A DNA stretch of 64,000 nt from Acinetobacter oleivorans DR1. Its GTDB lineage: Bacteria > Pseudomonadota > Gammaproteobacteria > Pseudomonadales > Moraxellaceae. The translations under genes and the position numbers were made by a program. The notes beneath the pieces are model-generated. The model saw nothing but the letters and a program-made list of their open reading frames with translations, was not told the origin of the DNA and searched no databases. The stretch is from assembly GCF_000196795.1 (NCBI RefSeq), contig NC_014259.1:3782001-3846000 (forward strand), read 5' to 3'. This document shows positions 44,679 to 54,500 of this stretch, one piece after another; position 1 is the first letter of the stretch; every line of letters begins with the position of its first letter.

Positions 44679-45032
44679 TTAAAATGGACCGTGGCTTAAC
44701 ACTCTATCTTGCAATATCGCGTCTAGCTGCTGTTGTCGCTGTTGATAAGCTTTGCTAATACAACTTACGCCAGCCGCACAAGCATTTCTTTTTTTCAGCC
44801 ATTGTTGCTGAGCATCTTTTTGGTTGTCCCGCCCGCCCATTGGTAAAGCATGCAGAACAATTTGATAGGTCGTCGCCATTTTCACATCAGCATCATTTAA
44901 AGATCGGTTTTTACAAATACTTTTTTCCGTTTTCGTTTTTGCAGCATCACATGAGAAACTTGCGGCTTGCAAACTCTGTGTAAAAGCAATACCACTAAAA
45001 ACAACCAAACACATCGCTAATTTTTTGTTCAT
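44679..45032 (-). CDS. LprI-like secreted protein (DUF1311 family)
   Basis: A 117-residue protein with a Sec signal peptide (cleavage near LQAASFSC). The mature part has four Cys spaced as in the lysozyme-inhibitor LprI/DUF1311 family: FSCDAAKTKTEKSICKN and KKRNACAAGVSCISKAYQQR, with two likely disulfides. Members are periplasmic; lysozyme inhibition is shown only for some. Single gene. Confidence 0.82.
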   Translation of the reverse strand: MNKKLAMCLVVFSGIAFTQSLQAASFSCDAAKTKTEKSICKNRSLNDADVKMATTYQIVLHALPMGGRDNQKDAQQQWLKKRNACAAGVSCISKAYQQRQQQLDAILQDRVLSHGPF

Positions 45033-45143
45033 GATTTTATTCCCATGTTTTGTAATGAATAGAAATTAGTTTAGGAAAAAAATTGCATAAGATATGTATA
45101 AAACTGTCTGTTTTATGCTTTTTTTAGTGCAAATAAAAACTAT

Positions 45144-45174
45144 AAAAAAACCTCACATAAAATATATGTGAGGT
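45144..45174 (-). terminator. Intrinsic terminator of ompW
   Basis: On the minus strand ACCTCACATA / TATGTGAGGT (10 bp, 5-nt loop) is followed by seven U, 48 bp past the ompW stop. Confidence 0.88.
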
Positions 45175-45221
45175 GCCTGAGTCTAGGTTTATTATTATAT
45201 TTTTTCTATTTATTATTATGC

Positions 45222-45806
45222 TTAAAATTTATAGCTATAACCTAAAGTGTAAACAAATGGATTAATATCTAGATCAAACTTAGTCCCATCATTTAAAGTA
45301 ACTTCTGGGCTTAAATCAGCATAACGAACATCTACAAATACTCCCCAGTTTTTAGCATCCGCAGGTTGGAAATTAAAACCAACTTGTCCTGCCACACCAA
45401 AATCTTCTTTCACATCTTTTACAATGCCATCTTCATCCCAAGCAATAAATGCTGTTGCACCAACACCAATATATGGCGTAAAACGAGTCGAATTTTTAAA
45501 ATGATATTTAGCAGTAATCGTTGGTGGTAACTGTTTAAGACTCGCTACCTTATTTCCATTTAGCAACACATCATGGTTAACAGGTGCTGCTAATAATAAC
45601 TCTGCCGAAAATGGAGATTGACTAAAAAAGTATTCTACCGATGGTGTAAATGCATATTCATGATCTGCTTTAACTACAGTGTTTTCAGCAAGTGTCGTAT
45701 CTTCCGAAGGAGCAATAACACTACCACCAAATTTCACTTGCCAGTTACCAGCAAAAGTAAAAGAAGACATCCCCATTAATGCAACAACCAAAACTTTTTT
45801 GAACAC
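45222..45806 (-). CDS. ompW: Outer-membrane protein OmpW family
   Basis: A 194-residue protein with signal peptide MFKKVLVVALMGMSSFTFA, then an eight-stranded barrel ending in FVYTLGYSYKF. OmpW motifs: KYHFKNSTRFTPYIGVGATAFIAWDE and WGVFVDVRYADLSPEV. In Acinetobacter OmpW is an abundant porin linked to iron uptake and colistin interaction. The start is GTG at 45806, with GGAG 8 bp upstream and a clean signal peptide after it; the longer frame to 45869 is not credible. Confidence 0.9.
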   Translation of the reverse strand: MFKKVLVVALMGMSSFTFAGNWQVKFGGSVIAPSEDTTLAENTVVKADHEYAFTPSVEYFFSQSPFSAELLLAAPVNHDVLLNGNKVASLKQLPPTITAKYHFKNSTRFTPYIGVGATAFIAWDEDGIVKDVKEDFGVAGQVGFNFQPADAKNWGVFVDVRYADLSPEVTLNDGTKFDLDINPFVYTLGYSYKF

Positions 45807-46135
45807 TTTAATATCTCCAAACTTATTTATATTTATAATAAACATGTATTTTAAAATCATGCAATACACATTATAAAATTAATTTATCATTTATTTTTAA
45901 ATAATTGTTTTAAATAAAATTATATATTAACCAACTATTTTAATTGGTTTTTATTCCAACCTTATTAATCAAGATTATTTTATATTACCAACTATTTTAA
46001 TATACTTTTAATTCTGAGTATTTTAATATAATTTATTTTAAATACATCTTTTTGTTTAGCCAATAAAAAACCTTCTTAATTTAAATCTAAAGATCATCAT
46101 TAAGAAGGTTAATAATTTAATATTTTATAAAAAAT
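45807..46135. promoter_or_regulatory. AT-rich region upstream of ompW with direct repeats
   Basis: 329 bp with no gene. The 15-bp word ACCAACTATTTTAAT occurs twice (45930-45944 and 45987-46001, 57 bp apart), with a partial third TATTTTAATATA near 46018. They are 124-195 bp upstream of the ompW start and could bind a regulator. The antiporter terminator fills 46064-46110. Confidence 0.45.
46064..46110 (-). terminator. Intrinsic terminator of the NhaC-family gene
   Basis: On the minus strand AACCTTCTTAAT pairs with ATTAAGAAGGTT (12 bp) across an 18-nt loop, followed by TTTTTATT. Confidence 0.8.
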
Positions 46136-47560
46136 CTATAAAACCATTGCAGCAATCCAGCCAAAAATTAATAGCGGAATATTAAAATGAATAAATGTAG
46201 GTACAACCGTATCCCATATATGGTCATGTTGCCCATCTACACCTAAACCAGCTGTTGGGCCTAAGGTCGAATCAGAAGCTGGTGAGCCTGCATCACCTAA
46301 TGCGGCTGCTGTCCCAATAAGTGCAATCGTCGCTAATGGTGAAAATCCAAACTGTACGCATAAAGGCACATAAATAACGGCCAATACAGGTACACTTGAG
46401 AAAGACGAACCAATACCAATCGTGACAAATAGGCCAATACAAAGCATTAAGAAAGCTGCAAGTGCTCGATTATCCCCAATGATTTCAACCACACCTTTGA
46501 CCAGTTGATTGATATCCCCAGTATGTGTCATGACCGATGCAAAGCCCGCAGCAGAAATCATAATGAAACCTACCAAGGCCATCATTCGCATGCCTTGTAC
46601 AAAGACATCATCTGCATCTTGCCATTTAAAAATTCCAGCAGTAGAGAGAACAGCAAAACCGACTAAACCACCCAAAATCATTGAACCCGAATAGAGCTGT
46701 GCAGCAAGTGTCAGGCCAATTGCAAGCAATGCCATATAGATCGTTTTCTTTGCAATTACGGGCGCTTGCTCTGCCTCATGCTTTAACTCTTCTGCATCCG
46801 CTTTTAAATCAGCTGTTTCATCTTGCACTGTTGCACGAAGAGGTTTATCTAAATCAATCGTTGTAGTTGGTGTAATAGCGCGATCAGCATAAATTCTTGG
46901 TTTACGGTAGCTAATAAATACAGCAACCAAAGTACCCAAAACCATTCCCAAAACAGGAATAGCCATGCCAATTGACATCATGCCACGCTCTACATGTAAG
47001 CCATACGCTGCGCCAACTTTGTTGATATTCCCCATCAAAATTTGTTCAAGGAAAATTGCACCAAATCCAACCGGAAGAAAAATATAAGTTCCGACTAAAC
47101 CTAGCGTAAGCACACAGGCTGCAGCGCGACGGTCTAACTTTAAATGGTTCATTACCCGTAATAATGGCGGAACGAGTACAGGAATAAAGGCGATATGAAC
47201 TGGGATTAGGTTCTGAGAGAAAATAGCAGCGATGAGTAAAATACCTAACAGTAGATATTTCACTTTCGTTTCGCGGCTTTTTCCAGCTTCCATTCCCAAC
47301 AAACCAATCAGTTTATGGGCAAGTAAATCAGGTAAACCAGATTTTGAAAGTGCCAGAGCGAATGCCCCTAACACAGCATAGGCAAGTGCAACTTCAGCAC
47401 CATCGCCAAGACCAGCGTTAAAGGCATCAACGGTTTGAGAAAGGCTTAAACCTGCTACGAGGCCGCCTACAATGGCAGAAACCACTAAAGTCAGTACGAC
47501 AGAAACGCGCGCCAGTGATAATAAAAACATCACTGCAATCGCAATAACGACAGCATTCAT
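46136..47560 (-). CDS. Na+/H+ antiporter, NhaC/YuiF-like family
   Basis: A 474-residue inner-membrane protein with about 11-12 spans. A charged cytoplasmic loop (~230-275, KADAEELKHEAEQ) splits two halves. Family-like segments: SQNLIPVHIAFIPVLVPPLL and GSSFSSVPVLAVIYVPLC, ALGDAGSPASDSTLGPTAGL. These proteins move Na+ or a small organic anion against H+; substrate not certain. The ATG has no clear Shine-Dalgarno. Single gene. Confidence 0.82.
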   Translation of the reverse strand: MNAVVIAIAVMFLLSLARVSVVLTLVVSAIVGGLVAGLSLSQTVDAFNAGLGDGAEVALAYAVLGAFALALSKSGLPDLLAHKLIGLLGMEAGKSRETKVKYLLLGILLIAAIFSQNLIPVHIAFIPVLVPPLLRVMNHLKLDRRAAACVLTLGLVGTYIFLPVGFGAIFLEQILMGNINKVGAAYGLHVERGMMSIGMAIPVLGMVLGTLVAVFISYRKPRIYADRAITPTTTIDLDKPLRATVQDETADLKADAEELKHEAEQAPVIAKKTIYMALLAIGLTLAAQLYSGSMILGGLVGFAVLSTAGIFKWQDADDVFVQGMRMMALVGFIMISAAGFASVMTHTGDINQLVKGVVEIIGDNRALAAFLMLCIGLFVTIGIGSSFSSVPVLAVIYVPLCVQFGFSPLATIALIGTAAALGDAGSPASDSTLGPTAGLGVDGQHDHIWDTVVPTFIHFNIPLLIFGWIAAMVL

Positions 47561-47661
47561 GAATAAATTCAGAGCAAAACAAAAGGCGACATTCTATCAG
47601 ATTCAGACCTATGAAGCCGAAAATATCGCCGAATTAACAGTTTTATGCAGTCACTCAATGA

Positions 47662-48534
47662 TTAAGCTTGGGCCTTAATAAACTGACGAATATGATCTGC
47701 AATTTTTGCCGGCTCACTTAGAATTGCCCAGTGATTTGCTTCAAGCTCTACATATTCAAAATTTTCTACCCACTTTGGCATAGCCTCAGTAATATATTCA
47801 GGGCTCACAAAAGTATCATATTTTAAAATAACGGCTTTAACTGGACATTGAGCATAACGCTGACGAGGGCCAGTTAAACGAGGAATAAAATTTGCTCGGT
47901 ATAAATTAATGCCATATTTACCATCTGCATTAATATTATTATTTAAAGGTAAATTACTTTTTCTCTCCAGCTGAGTCAGGACTTTCCCCCATTTTTCAGG
48001 GCTAAAAAGAGACCATACTGTTGGTGCTAACAAAGGAAGATGGAATGCACCGATATACCAAGATTTGGTTAATATTTTTAGGATCTGAGCTGGTGAAGAT
48101 TTAAATTTATCACGCAAAAACAAAGCTGCATGGTCAAGACATGGCCCAGAAATGGTTGTGTATGATAATAACCGTCCTTTAAATTTAGGCTCAGTTACCG
48201 ACTCCCAAGATTGAATTGAACCCCAATCGTGTGCAGCCATATGGAATTGACGATTTGGTAATAATTCATCAACCACTTCTTGTAAATCTAGAGATAACCG
48301 CTCTAAACGGTAATCGCGTATACGTTTTGGTATAGACGACAAACCCGCCCCACGTACATCATAAGTGACAATGTAAAAATCATTAATTAAATGTTCAATG
48401 ATTGATTCCCATACTTCTTGATTGTCAGGATAACCATGTACTAAAACCAACGGTGTATTTTTTTCATCGCCCCATGTTTTGGCACAAAGGGTTTGTTGGT
48501 CACTTGTTGTTACTGTATGAACTTTTGGCTGCAT
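47662..48534 (-). CDS. Alpha/beta hydrolase (epoxide hydrolase-like)
   Basis: A 290-residue enzyme with oxyanion motif HGYPDN, nucleophile Asp in AAHDWGSIQSW (an Asp, as in epoxide hydrolases and dehalogenases), acid region KYDTFVSPEY and His in ANHWAI. A cap domain spans ~125-210. No signal peptide. ATG 48534 sits 7 nt after AGGAA, better placed than ATG 48540. Divergent from the DUF4442 gene. Substrate unknown. Confidence 0.82.
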   Translation of the reverse strand: MQPKVHTVTTSDQQTLCAKTWGDEKNTPLVLVHGYPDNQEVWESIIEHLINDFYIVTYDVRGAGLSSIPKRIRDYRLERLSLDLQEVVDELLPNRQFHMAAHDWGSIQSWESVTEPKFKGRLLSYTTISGPCLDHAALFLRDKFKSSPAQILKILTKSWYIGAFHLPLLAPTVWSLFSPEKWGKVLTQLERKSNLPLNNNINADGKYGINLYRANFIPRLTGPRQRYAQCPVKAVILKYDTFVSPEYITEAMPKWVENFEYVELEANHWAILSEPAKIADHIRQFIKAQA

Positions 48535-48657
48535 AATCATTTCCTATCTTGTTTTTCAATCGATCATGTCGTTAGTCGGATAGAGCATTGCCATCAATAT
48601 AAAAAAGATGATACTTATCTAGTATGAATACTATTTCAATAAAAAAAATTGACTATT

Positions 48658-49143
48658 ATGGCTATTTTAAGAAGACTTCAGAACAATCCTACGATTTCAA
48701 AATTTCTATTTAATCACTACCCACCTTATCGTGGTGCAGGGATTTATATTGAAATCATGAATTTAGAACTTTGCCATGTACGTGTAAAAATGCCGCTGAC
48801 TTGGAAAAACCAAAACTTGGTCGGAACACACTTTGGGGGCAGTCTTTATTCAATGGTTGATCCATTTTACATGATGATTCTGCTGCATCATCTCGGATCA
48901 AAATATATTGTCTGGGATAAAGCTGCTGAAATTAATTTTCTTTCCCCAGGTCGAAGTACGGTACATGCAGACATTCGAGTAGATTTAGCTGAGATTGAGC
49001 AAATACGTGAGCTTGCCGAAAACTACGACCCTGTTTTAAGAACTTATCATCTAAACATTTTTGATGAATCTGGGGTAAGAATTGCCGAAGTTAAAAAAAC
49101 GCTTTATATCAGACGTAAAAAAGCAAAACCTTTCCCGCAATGA
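48658..49143 (+). CDS. DUF4442 hot-dog-fold thioesterase-like protein
   Basis: A 161-residue single hot-dog protein (PaaI-like branch): LVGTHFGGSLYSMVDPFYMMILLHHLG is the active-site helix region, KAAEINFLSPGRSTVHADI the following strands. Likely acyl-CoA thioesterase; substrate unknown. ATG 48658 is chosen over TTG 48649. No Shine-Dalgarno is visible. Ends at a bidirectional terminator. Confidence 0.8.
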   Translation: MAILRRLQNNPTISKFLFNHYPPYRGAGIYIEIMNLELCHVRVKMPLTWKNQNLVGTHFGGSLYSMVDPFYMMILLHHLGSKYIVWDKAAEINFLSPGRSTVHADIRVDLAEIEQIRELAENYDPVLRTYHLNIFDESGVRIAEVKKTLYIRRKKAKPFPQ

Positions 49144-49170
49144 AAATAAGCGCTAAAAAGCGCTTATTTT
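49143..49170. terminator. Bidirectional terminator (DUF4442 gene / glycine-zipper gene 1)
   Basis: AAAATAAGCGC pairs perfectly with GCGCTTATTTT around TAAAAA. Confidence 0.88.
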
Positions 49171-49187
49171 ATTCAATCAATACTGTG

Positions 49188-49544
49188 TTATCTTTTTTCT
49201 TCAATCGCTGCACCAGCACCACCACCGATCGCACCGCCAATTGCAGCACCAGAGTCACCACCCAATATTGCTTTACCTACCACAGAACCAATACCAGCTC
49301 CGATCGCACTCTTAGTCGTGGTTTGCTTACTACCGCCTTGGCTATTTGAACCAACACCAGCACCTACTGCTGCACCTAAGCCTGCACCAACACCACCACC
49401 TACATGGTTACCTAAGCCACCACCTAGTGCTCCACCTGCTGCTGCTGCACCAATACGCTGGTCAGACGGACTCATATTTTGACAACCCGTAAACATAAGC
49501 GTAGACAACATTAAAGCAGAAACTAATCCTATTGTTTTTTTCAT
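49188..49544 (-). CDS. Glycine-zipper lipoprotein, paralog 1
   Basis: A 118-residue protein with a lipoprotein signal (lipobox FTGC, Cys near residue 20; +2 is Gln, favouring outer-membrane sorting). The mature part is almost only Gly/Ala zipper repeats (GGALGGGLGNHVGGGVGAGLGAAVGAGVG, then IGAGIGSVVG and AAIGGAIGGGAGAAIEEKR), like the 17-kDa antigen/SlyB group. ATG 49544 is placed correctly after AGGAGT. Paralog of the next gene upstream. Confidence 0.85.
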   Translation of the reverse strand: MKKTIGLVSALMLSTLMFTGCQNMSPSDQRIGAAAAGGALGGGLGNHVGGGVGAGLGAAVGAGVGSNSQGGSKQTTTKSAIGAGIGSVVGKAILGGDSGAAIGGAIGGGAGAAIEEKR

Positions 49545-49700
49545 GGCCATACTCCTACTACCTGTTCTAATAAAAAGAATAATCCTCTTTTATGAGGAAT
49601 TTGATCAGATTGTGTTATTCATCTGTCCTAATCGATTGATATTTTGTAAAGCTCTTCTATTTATGATCATCAAGCAAAATTTTAATTATAAAAAAGACAT

Positions 49701-49733
49701 AAAAAAGAAGTCTCTAACAGGTTAAAGACTTCT
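49701..49733 (-). terminator. Intrinsic terminator of glycine-zipper gene 2
   Basis: On the minus strand AGAAGTCT / AGACTTCT with an inner TAAC/GTTA stem is followed by six U. Confidence 0.8.
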
Positions 49734-49759
49734 AATTTTAAACATTATTAGGAATACTT

Positions 49760-50125
49760 TTAGTACTTCCCTTTCTTCTCTTCATAAGCTGCGCCCGCAC
49801 TACCACCCAGTGCACCACCTGTAGCAGCACCAGCATCGCCACCAATGATTGCGCCACCTAACACCGCACCCACACCGGCACCAATTGCACTATTACGCAC
49901 GGTTTTACTACTAGATCCTTTTGCATTAGCTGCAACGCCGGCACCGAGAGCCGCTCCTAAACCTGCGCCAATATTACCGCCCACATGTTTCCCTACAGCA
50001 CCACCTGCACCACCACCGATCGCAGCCGAACCAATACGTTTACTTTCTGGGCTTGCATTTTGGCAACCAACAAACAAAGTTGTTGACATCAGGCCAACAC
50101 TCACAATCATCATCATTTTTTTCAT
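49760..50125 (-). CDS. Glycine-zipper lipoprotein, paralog 2
   Basis: A 121-residue lipoprotein (lipobox FVGC, then QNASPESKRIG) with Gly/Ala zippers like paralog 1; shared pattern is CQN-SP---RIG, G--VG-HVGG-IGAGLGAA-GAGV and SAIGAG-G-V. C terminus AAYEEKKGKY. ATG 50125 is preceded by GGAG; the frame to 50152 lacks one. It has its own terminator, so the two copies are separately transcribed. Confidence 0.85.
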   Translation of the reverse strand: MKKMMMIVSVGLMSTTLFVGCQNASPESKRIGSAAIGGGAGGAVGKHVGGNIGAGLGAALGAGVAANAKGSSSKTVRNSAIGAGVGAVLGGAIIGGDAGAATGGALGGSAGAAYEEKKGKY

Positions 50126-50262
50126 TAGATTTACTCCAGTCCTCATAAGCATGTAGCCTAATCTGTTTTTGTGGAGCGTTTATCCCGCTTAAGTAATAAA
50201 ATAATGGCTCTTTAATATGTTTATGTAATTACCACTTTTAATTGTTATAAATAAATATAAAT

Positions 50263-50291
50263 AAAAAAAGGCACCCTGAGGTGCCTTTTTT
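50263..50291 (-). terminator. Intrinsic terminator of rpoBC
   Basis: GGCACC pairs with GGTGCC around a 4-nt loop; on the minus strand a U-run follows, 16 bp past the rpoC stop. A T-run on the plus side makes it potentially bidirectional. Confidence 0.9.
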
Positions 50292-50306
50292 AGTGCCAGT
50301 CTAAAC

Positions 50307-53300
50307 TTAGAATTGTTCTGAGTTTAATGCTTGGCTAAATGCTTGGTCTACTTCGCTGAAGTCATTGTGAAGCTCATGTTCAGCAGCTTCTGCTTCTTGA
50401 CGACGACGTTCTAAGTGGTATGCAAGACCAGTACCAGCTGGAATCAAGCGACCGACTACAACGTTTTCTTTCAAGCCACGTAAATCATCTTCTTTACCTG
50501 TTACAGCAGCTTCAGTTAACACACGAGTTGTTTCCTGGAACGATGCAGCAGAGATGAACGAGTCTGTAGAAAGCGATGCTTTCGTAATACCCATCAATTG
50601 ACGTTCAAACTTCGCAGGGAACTTGTTCTGAGCCAAGACAGCTTGGTTCTCTTGAACAACGCGGATGTAATCCACTTGCTCGCCTTTGATGAAGCTTGTA
50701 TCGCCACCATCAGTGATATCAACTTTACGCAACATTTGACGTACGATAACTTCAATATGTTTGTCGTTGATTTTTACACCTTGGAGACGGTATACGTCTT
50801 GAACTTCGTTCACGATGTAGTTAGTTAATGCAACTTCACCTTTCAAACGTAAGATGTCGTGCGGGTTTTGTGGACCATCAGAAACTGTTTCACCACGGTT
50901 CACATGCTCGCCTTCGAACACGTTGATTTGACGCCATTTTGGAATCAATTCTTCGTAAATCTCAGAACCATCATCTGGGGTAATTACTAAACGGTTTTTA
51001 CCCTTAGTTTCTTTACCGAAGCTTACAACACCTGAAACTTCAGCAAGAATTGCATGTTCTTTCGGTTTACGTGCTTCGAATAAGTCAGCTACACGCGGAA
51101 GACCACCGGTAATATCACGAGTACGTGATGTTTCTTGTGGTACACGACCAATTACGTCACCGACACCAATCGTTTCGCCATCGCGAACAGTTACGATTGT
51201 GTTTTGTGGCAAGAAGTAGAACTGTTCGCCGCCATCTGTTGTATCCAACACGATTGCAGGACGTAAATCTTTACCAGAAGCAGGACGAGCTGTTACAGGC
51301 AAGATTTCAACAGTAGTCATACCAGTTGCATCATCAGTTTTCGATGTTGCAGTTACACCATCAGCGATTTGACTGAAACGTGCTTTACCAGCAACTTCTG
51401 TTACTAATGGATGTGTATGCGGATCCCAAGTCGCTACGATGCCGCCAGCTTCTACAGCTTCACCATCTTTCAACAAGATGCTTGCACCGTAAGGAAGTTT
51501 ATAACGCTCGCGCTCACGACCTAAGTCATCGGCAATACCAATTTCACCTGAACGTGAAACTGAAACCAAGTGGCCTTTTGCATGTTGTACAGTTTTCACG
51601 TTATGGAAACGTACAGTACCTTTATTACGTACTTGAACACTGTTTGCAGCAGAAGTTCGGCTCGCAGCACCACCAACGTGGAACGTACGCATCGTTAACT
51701 GTGTACCTGGTTCACCAATAGATTGTGCTGCCATTACACCAACTGATTCACCTGGGTTAACCAAGTGACCACGTGCAAGGTCACGGCCATAACATCTAGC
51801 ACATACACCAAAAGCAGATTCACAAGCAATTACTGAACGTACTTTGACTTCATCCACACCCGCTTCTTCAAGATGAGCTGCGATTTTTTCGTCAATTAAC
51901 GTACCACGAGGTAATACAACTTCATCATCAGATGCACGACGTACGTCTTCAGCAGTTACACGACCTAATACGCGGTCACGTAATGGCTCAATGACATCAC
52001 CACCTTGAATGAATGGAGTCATTACCAAACCACCAGCTGTACCACAGTCAGGCTCAGTAATTACCAAATCTTGTGCTACGTCTACAAGACGACGAGTCAA
52101 GTAACCAGAGTTCGCAGTTTTCAATGCTGTATCGGCCAAACCTTTACGCGCACCGTGTGTTGAAATAAAGTACTGAAGTACTGTTAAACCTTCACGGAAG
52201 TTCGCTTTAATCGGTGTTTCGATAATCGAACCATCCGGTTTTGCCATCAAGCCACGCATACCAGCAAGCTGACGAATCTGTGCCGCACTACCACGGGCAC
52301 CAGAGTCAGACATCATATAGATGCTGTTGAATGATTTTTGTTTCTCGTCTTCACCTTGTTTATTTTTCACAAGTGTATAAGACAAGTTATCCATCATCGC
52401 TTTAGCAACTTGGTCGTTTGTACGCGCCCAGATATCGACAACTTTGTTATAACGCTCACCAGCAGTTACGAAACCTTGTTCGAACTGTTGTTCGATTTCA
52501 CGAACTTCTGTTTCTGCTTTATCAATAATTGTGTGCTTAGTAGGTGGAATCAACATGTCTTCCATACCTACAGATACACCTGAACGAGTCGCTTGACGGA
52601 AGCCCAAGTACATTAATTGGTCAGCAAAGATAACGGTATCTTTCAAACCAAGTTTACGGTAGCAAGAGTTGATTAACTTCGAGATATTCTTTTTAGTCAT
52701 CTCAAGGTTGATCATGTCAAAGCTTAAGCCTTGTGGAACAACTTCCCAAAGCAAACAACGGCCTGGTGTCGTATCAACAATAATAGTTCCGTGTTCACGT
52801 TCACCATTTTCATTGATAACAGTTTGATGCACACGTACTTTAACACGAGCATGGATCGCAACCTGACCAGTTGCAAGTGCACGGTTTACTTCGTGAGTAT
52901 CAGCAAACACCATGCCTTCGCCTTTAGCATTTACTGCATCACGCGTGATGTAGTAAAGACCCAAGACAACGTCCTGGGAAGGAACGATGATCGGCTCACC
53001 ATTCGCTGGTGACAAGATGTTGTTTGTTGACATCATCAATGCACGAGCTTCTAACTGCGCTTCAAGTGTCAATGGAACGTGTACCGCCATTTGGTCACCA
53101 TCGAAGTCGGCGTTAAACGCAGCACAAACGAGTGGGTGAAGACGGATTGCCTTACCTTCAATAAGAATAGGTTCAAATGCTTGAAGACCTAAACGGTGAA
53201 GTGTTGGCGCACGGTTCAACATTACTGGATGTTGACGAATTACAGAAGCAAGAACGTCCCAAACTTCTGGAGTCTCGCGCTCAACCATTTTCTTCGCAGC

Positions 53301-54500
53301 TTTAATGGTTGTTGCTTGACCTGAAGCTTGTAGTTTCGCAAAAATAAATGGCTTGAATAATTCAAGTGCCATTTTCTTCGGAAGACCGCATTGGTGAAGA
53401 CGTAAAGTAGGACCTACAGTAATTACCGAACGACCAGAATAGTCAACACGCTTACCAAGTAAGTTCTGACGGAAACGACCTTGTTTACCTTTGATCATAT
53501 CTGCCAAAGATTTTAATGGACGTTTGTTAGAACCAGTAATTGCACGACCACGACGACCGTTATCAAGCAATGCATCTACAGACTCTTGTAACATACGTTT
53601 TTCGTTACGTACGATAATGTCTGGTGCTGCAAGATCAAGAAGACGCTTCAAACGGTTGTTACGGTTAATGACACGACGATATAAATCGTTCAAGTCAGAA
53701 GTCGCGAAACGACCACCTTCAAGTGGAACTAATGGACGTAAATCAGGTGGAAGTACAGGAAGTACATTCATCACCATCCATTCTGGCTTGTTGTTTGAAT
53801 CGTTGAATGCTTCCATCAATTTCAAGCGTTTAGACGCTTTTTTCAACTTCGTTTCAGAAGTTGTCTGAGGAATTTCTTCACGTAAACGTGCGATTTCAGC
53901 TTCAAGATCGATATCTTTTAATAAGTCCTGAATCGCTTCTGCACCCATTTTCGCAGTGAATTCATCACCGTGCTCTTCAAGTGCATTGAAGTATTCTTCG
54001 TCTGTTAAAAGTTGATACTTTTCAAACGGAGTCATACCAGGATCAGTTACAACGTATGATTCGAAATACAATACGCGTTCGATATCACGAAGCGTCATAT
54101 CAAGTAATAAACCGATACGAGATGGTAACGATTTTAAGAACCAGATATGTGCAACTGGAGAAGCGAGTTCAATGTGACCCATACGTTCACGACGAACTTT
54201 CGCTGTAGTTACTTCAACGCCACATTTTTCACAAATGACGCCTTTGTATTTCATACGCTTGTATTTACCACACAAGCATTCGTAATCTTTTACTGGACCA
54301 AAAATTTTGGCACAGAACAAACCGTCACGTTCTGGTTTAAAAGTACGGTAGTTAATTGTCTCAGGTTTTTTAACTTCACCATGAGACCATGACTTAATCA
54401 TTTCTGGTGACGCAAGACCAATACGGATACGGTCAAACTCAATTGGTGCATGACCATCTGAGTCCGTTTTCTTACGCATGATATCGAGCAAGTCTTTCAA
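50307..54500 (-). CDS. rpoC: RNA polymerase subunit beta'
   Basis: A 1397-residue catalytic subunit. N-terminal zinc site CLCGKYKRMKYKGVICEKC (~70-88); active-site NADFDGDQ near 462; second zinc-binding cysteines in CESAFGVCARCYG. The start is TTG at 54500: GGAGA lies 7 bp upstream and the protein then begins MKDLLDIMRKKTDSDG, as in relatives. The longer frame to 54527 contains this Shine-Dalgarno and is rejected. It lies 86 bp downstream of rpoB. Confidence 0.97.
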   Translation of the reverse strand: MKDLLDIMRKKTDSDGHAPIEFDRIRIGLASPEMIKSWSHGEVKKPETINYRTFKPERDGLFCAKIFGPVKDYECLCGKYKRMKYKGVICEKCGVEVTTAKVRRERMGHIELASPVAHIWFLKSLPSRIGLLLDMTLRDIERVLYFESYVVTDPGMTPFEKYQLLTDEEYFNALEEHGDEFTAKMGAEAIQDLLKDIDLEAEIARLREEIPQTTSETKLKKASKRLKLMEAFNDSNNKPEWMVMNVLPVLPPDLRPLVPLEGGRFATSDLNDLYRRVINRNNRLKRLLDLAAPDIIVRNEKRMLQESVDALLDNGRRGRAITGSNKRPLKSLADMIKGKQGRFRQNLLGKRVDYSGRSVITVGPTLRLHQCGLPKKMALELFKPFIFAKLQASGQATTIKAAKKMVERETPEVWDVLASVIRQHPVMLNRAPTLHRLGLQAFEPILIEGKAIRLHPLVCAAFNADFDGDQMAVHVPLTLEAQLEARALMMSTNNILSPANGEPIIVPSQDVVLGLYYITRDAVNAKGEGMVFADTHEVNRALATGQVAIHARVKVRVHQTVINENGEREHGTIIVDTTPGRCLLWEVVPQGLSFDMINLEMTKKNISKLINSCYRKLGLKDTVIFADQLMYLGFRQATRSGVSVGMEDMLIPPTKHTIIDKAETEVREIEQQFEQGFVTAGERYNKVVDIWARTNDQVAKAMMDNLSYTLVKNKQGEDEKQKSFNSIYMMSDSGARGSAAQIRQLAGMRGLMAKPDGSIIETPIKANFREGLTVLQYFISTHGARKGLADTALKTANSGYLTRRLVDVAQDLVITEPDCGTAGGLVMTPFIQGGDVIEPLRDRVLGRVTAEDVRRASDDEVVLPRGTLIDEKIAAHLEEAGVDEVKVRSVIACESAFGVCARCYGRDLARGHLVNPGESVGVMAAQSIGEPGTQLTMRTFHVGGAASRTSAANSVQVRNKGTVRFHNVKTVQHAKGHLVSVSRSGEIGIADDLGRERERYKLPYGASILLKDGEAVEAGGIVATWDPHTHPLVTEVAGKARFSQIADGVTATSKTDDATGMTTVEILPVTARPASGKDLRPAIVLDTTDGGEQFYFLPQNTIVTVRDGETIGVGDVIGRVPQETSRTRDITGGLPRVADLFEARKPKEHAILAEVSGVVSFGKETKGKNRLVITPDDGSEIYEELIPKWRQINVFEGEHVNRGETVSDGPQNPHDILRLKGEVALTNYIVNEVQDVYRLQGVKINDKHIEVIVRQMLRKVDITDGGDTSFIKGEQVDYIRVVQENQAVLAQNKFPAKFERQLMGITKASLSTDSFISAASFQETTRVLTEAAVTGKEDDLRGLKENVVVGRLIPAGTGLAYHLERRRQEAEAAEHELHNDFSEVDQAFSQALNSEQF

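Noticed and set aside
49845..50156. Pro/Ala-rich plus-strand frame of 103 codons
   Set aside because: Antisense of the Gly/Ala zipper lipoprotein; low complexity is inherited from the real gene.
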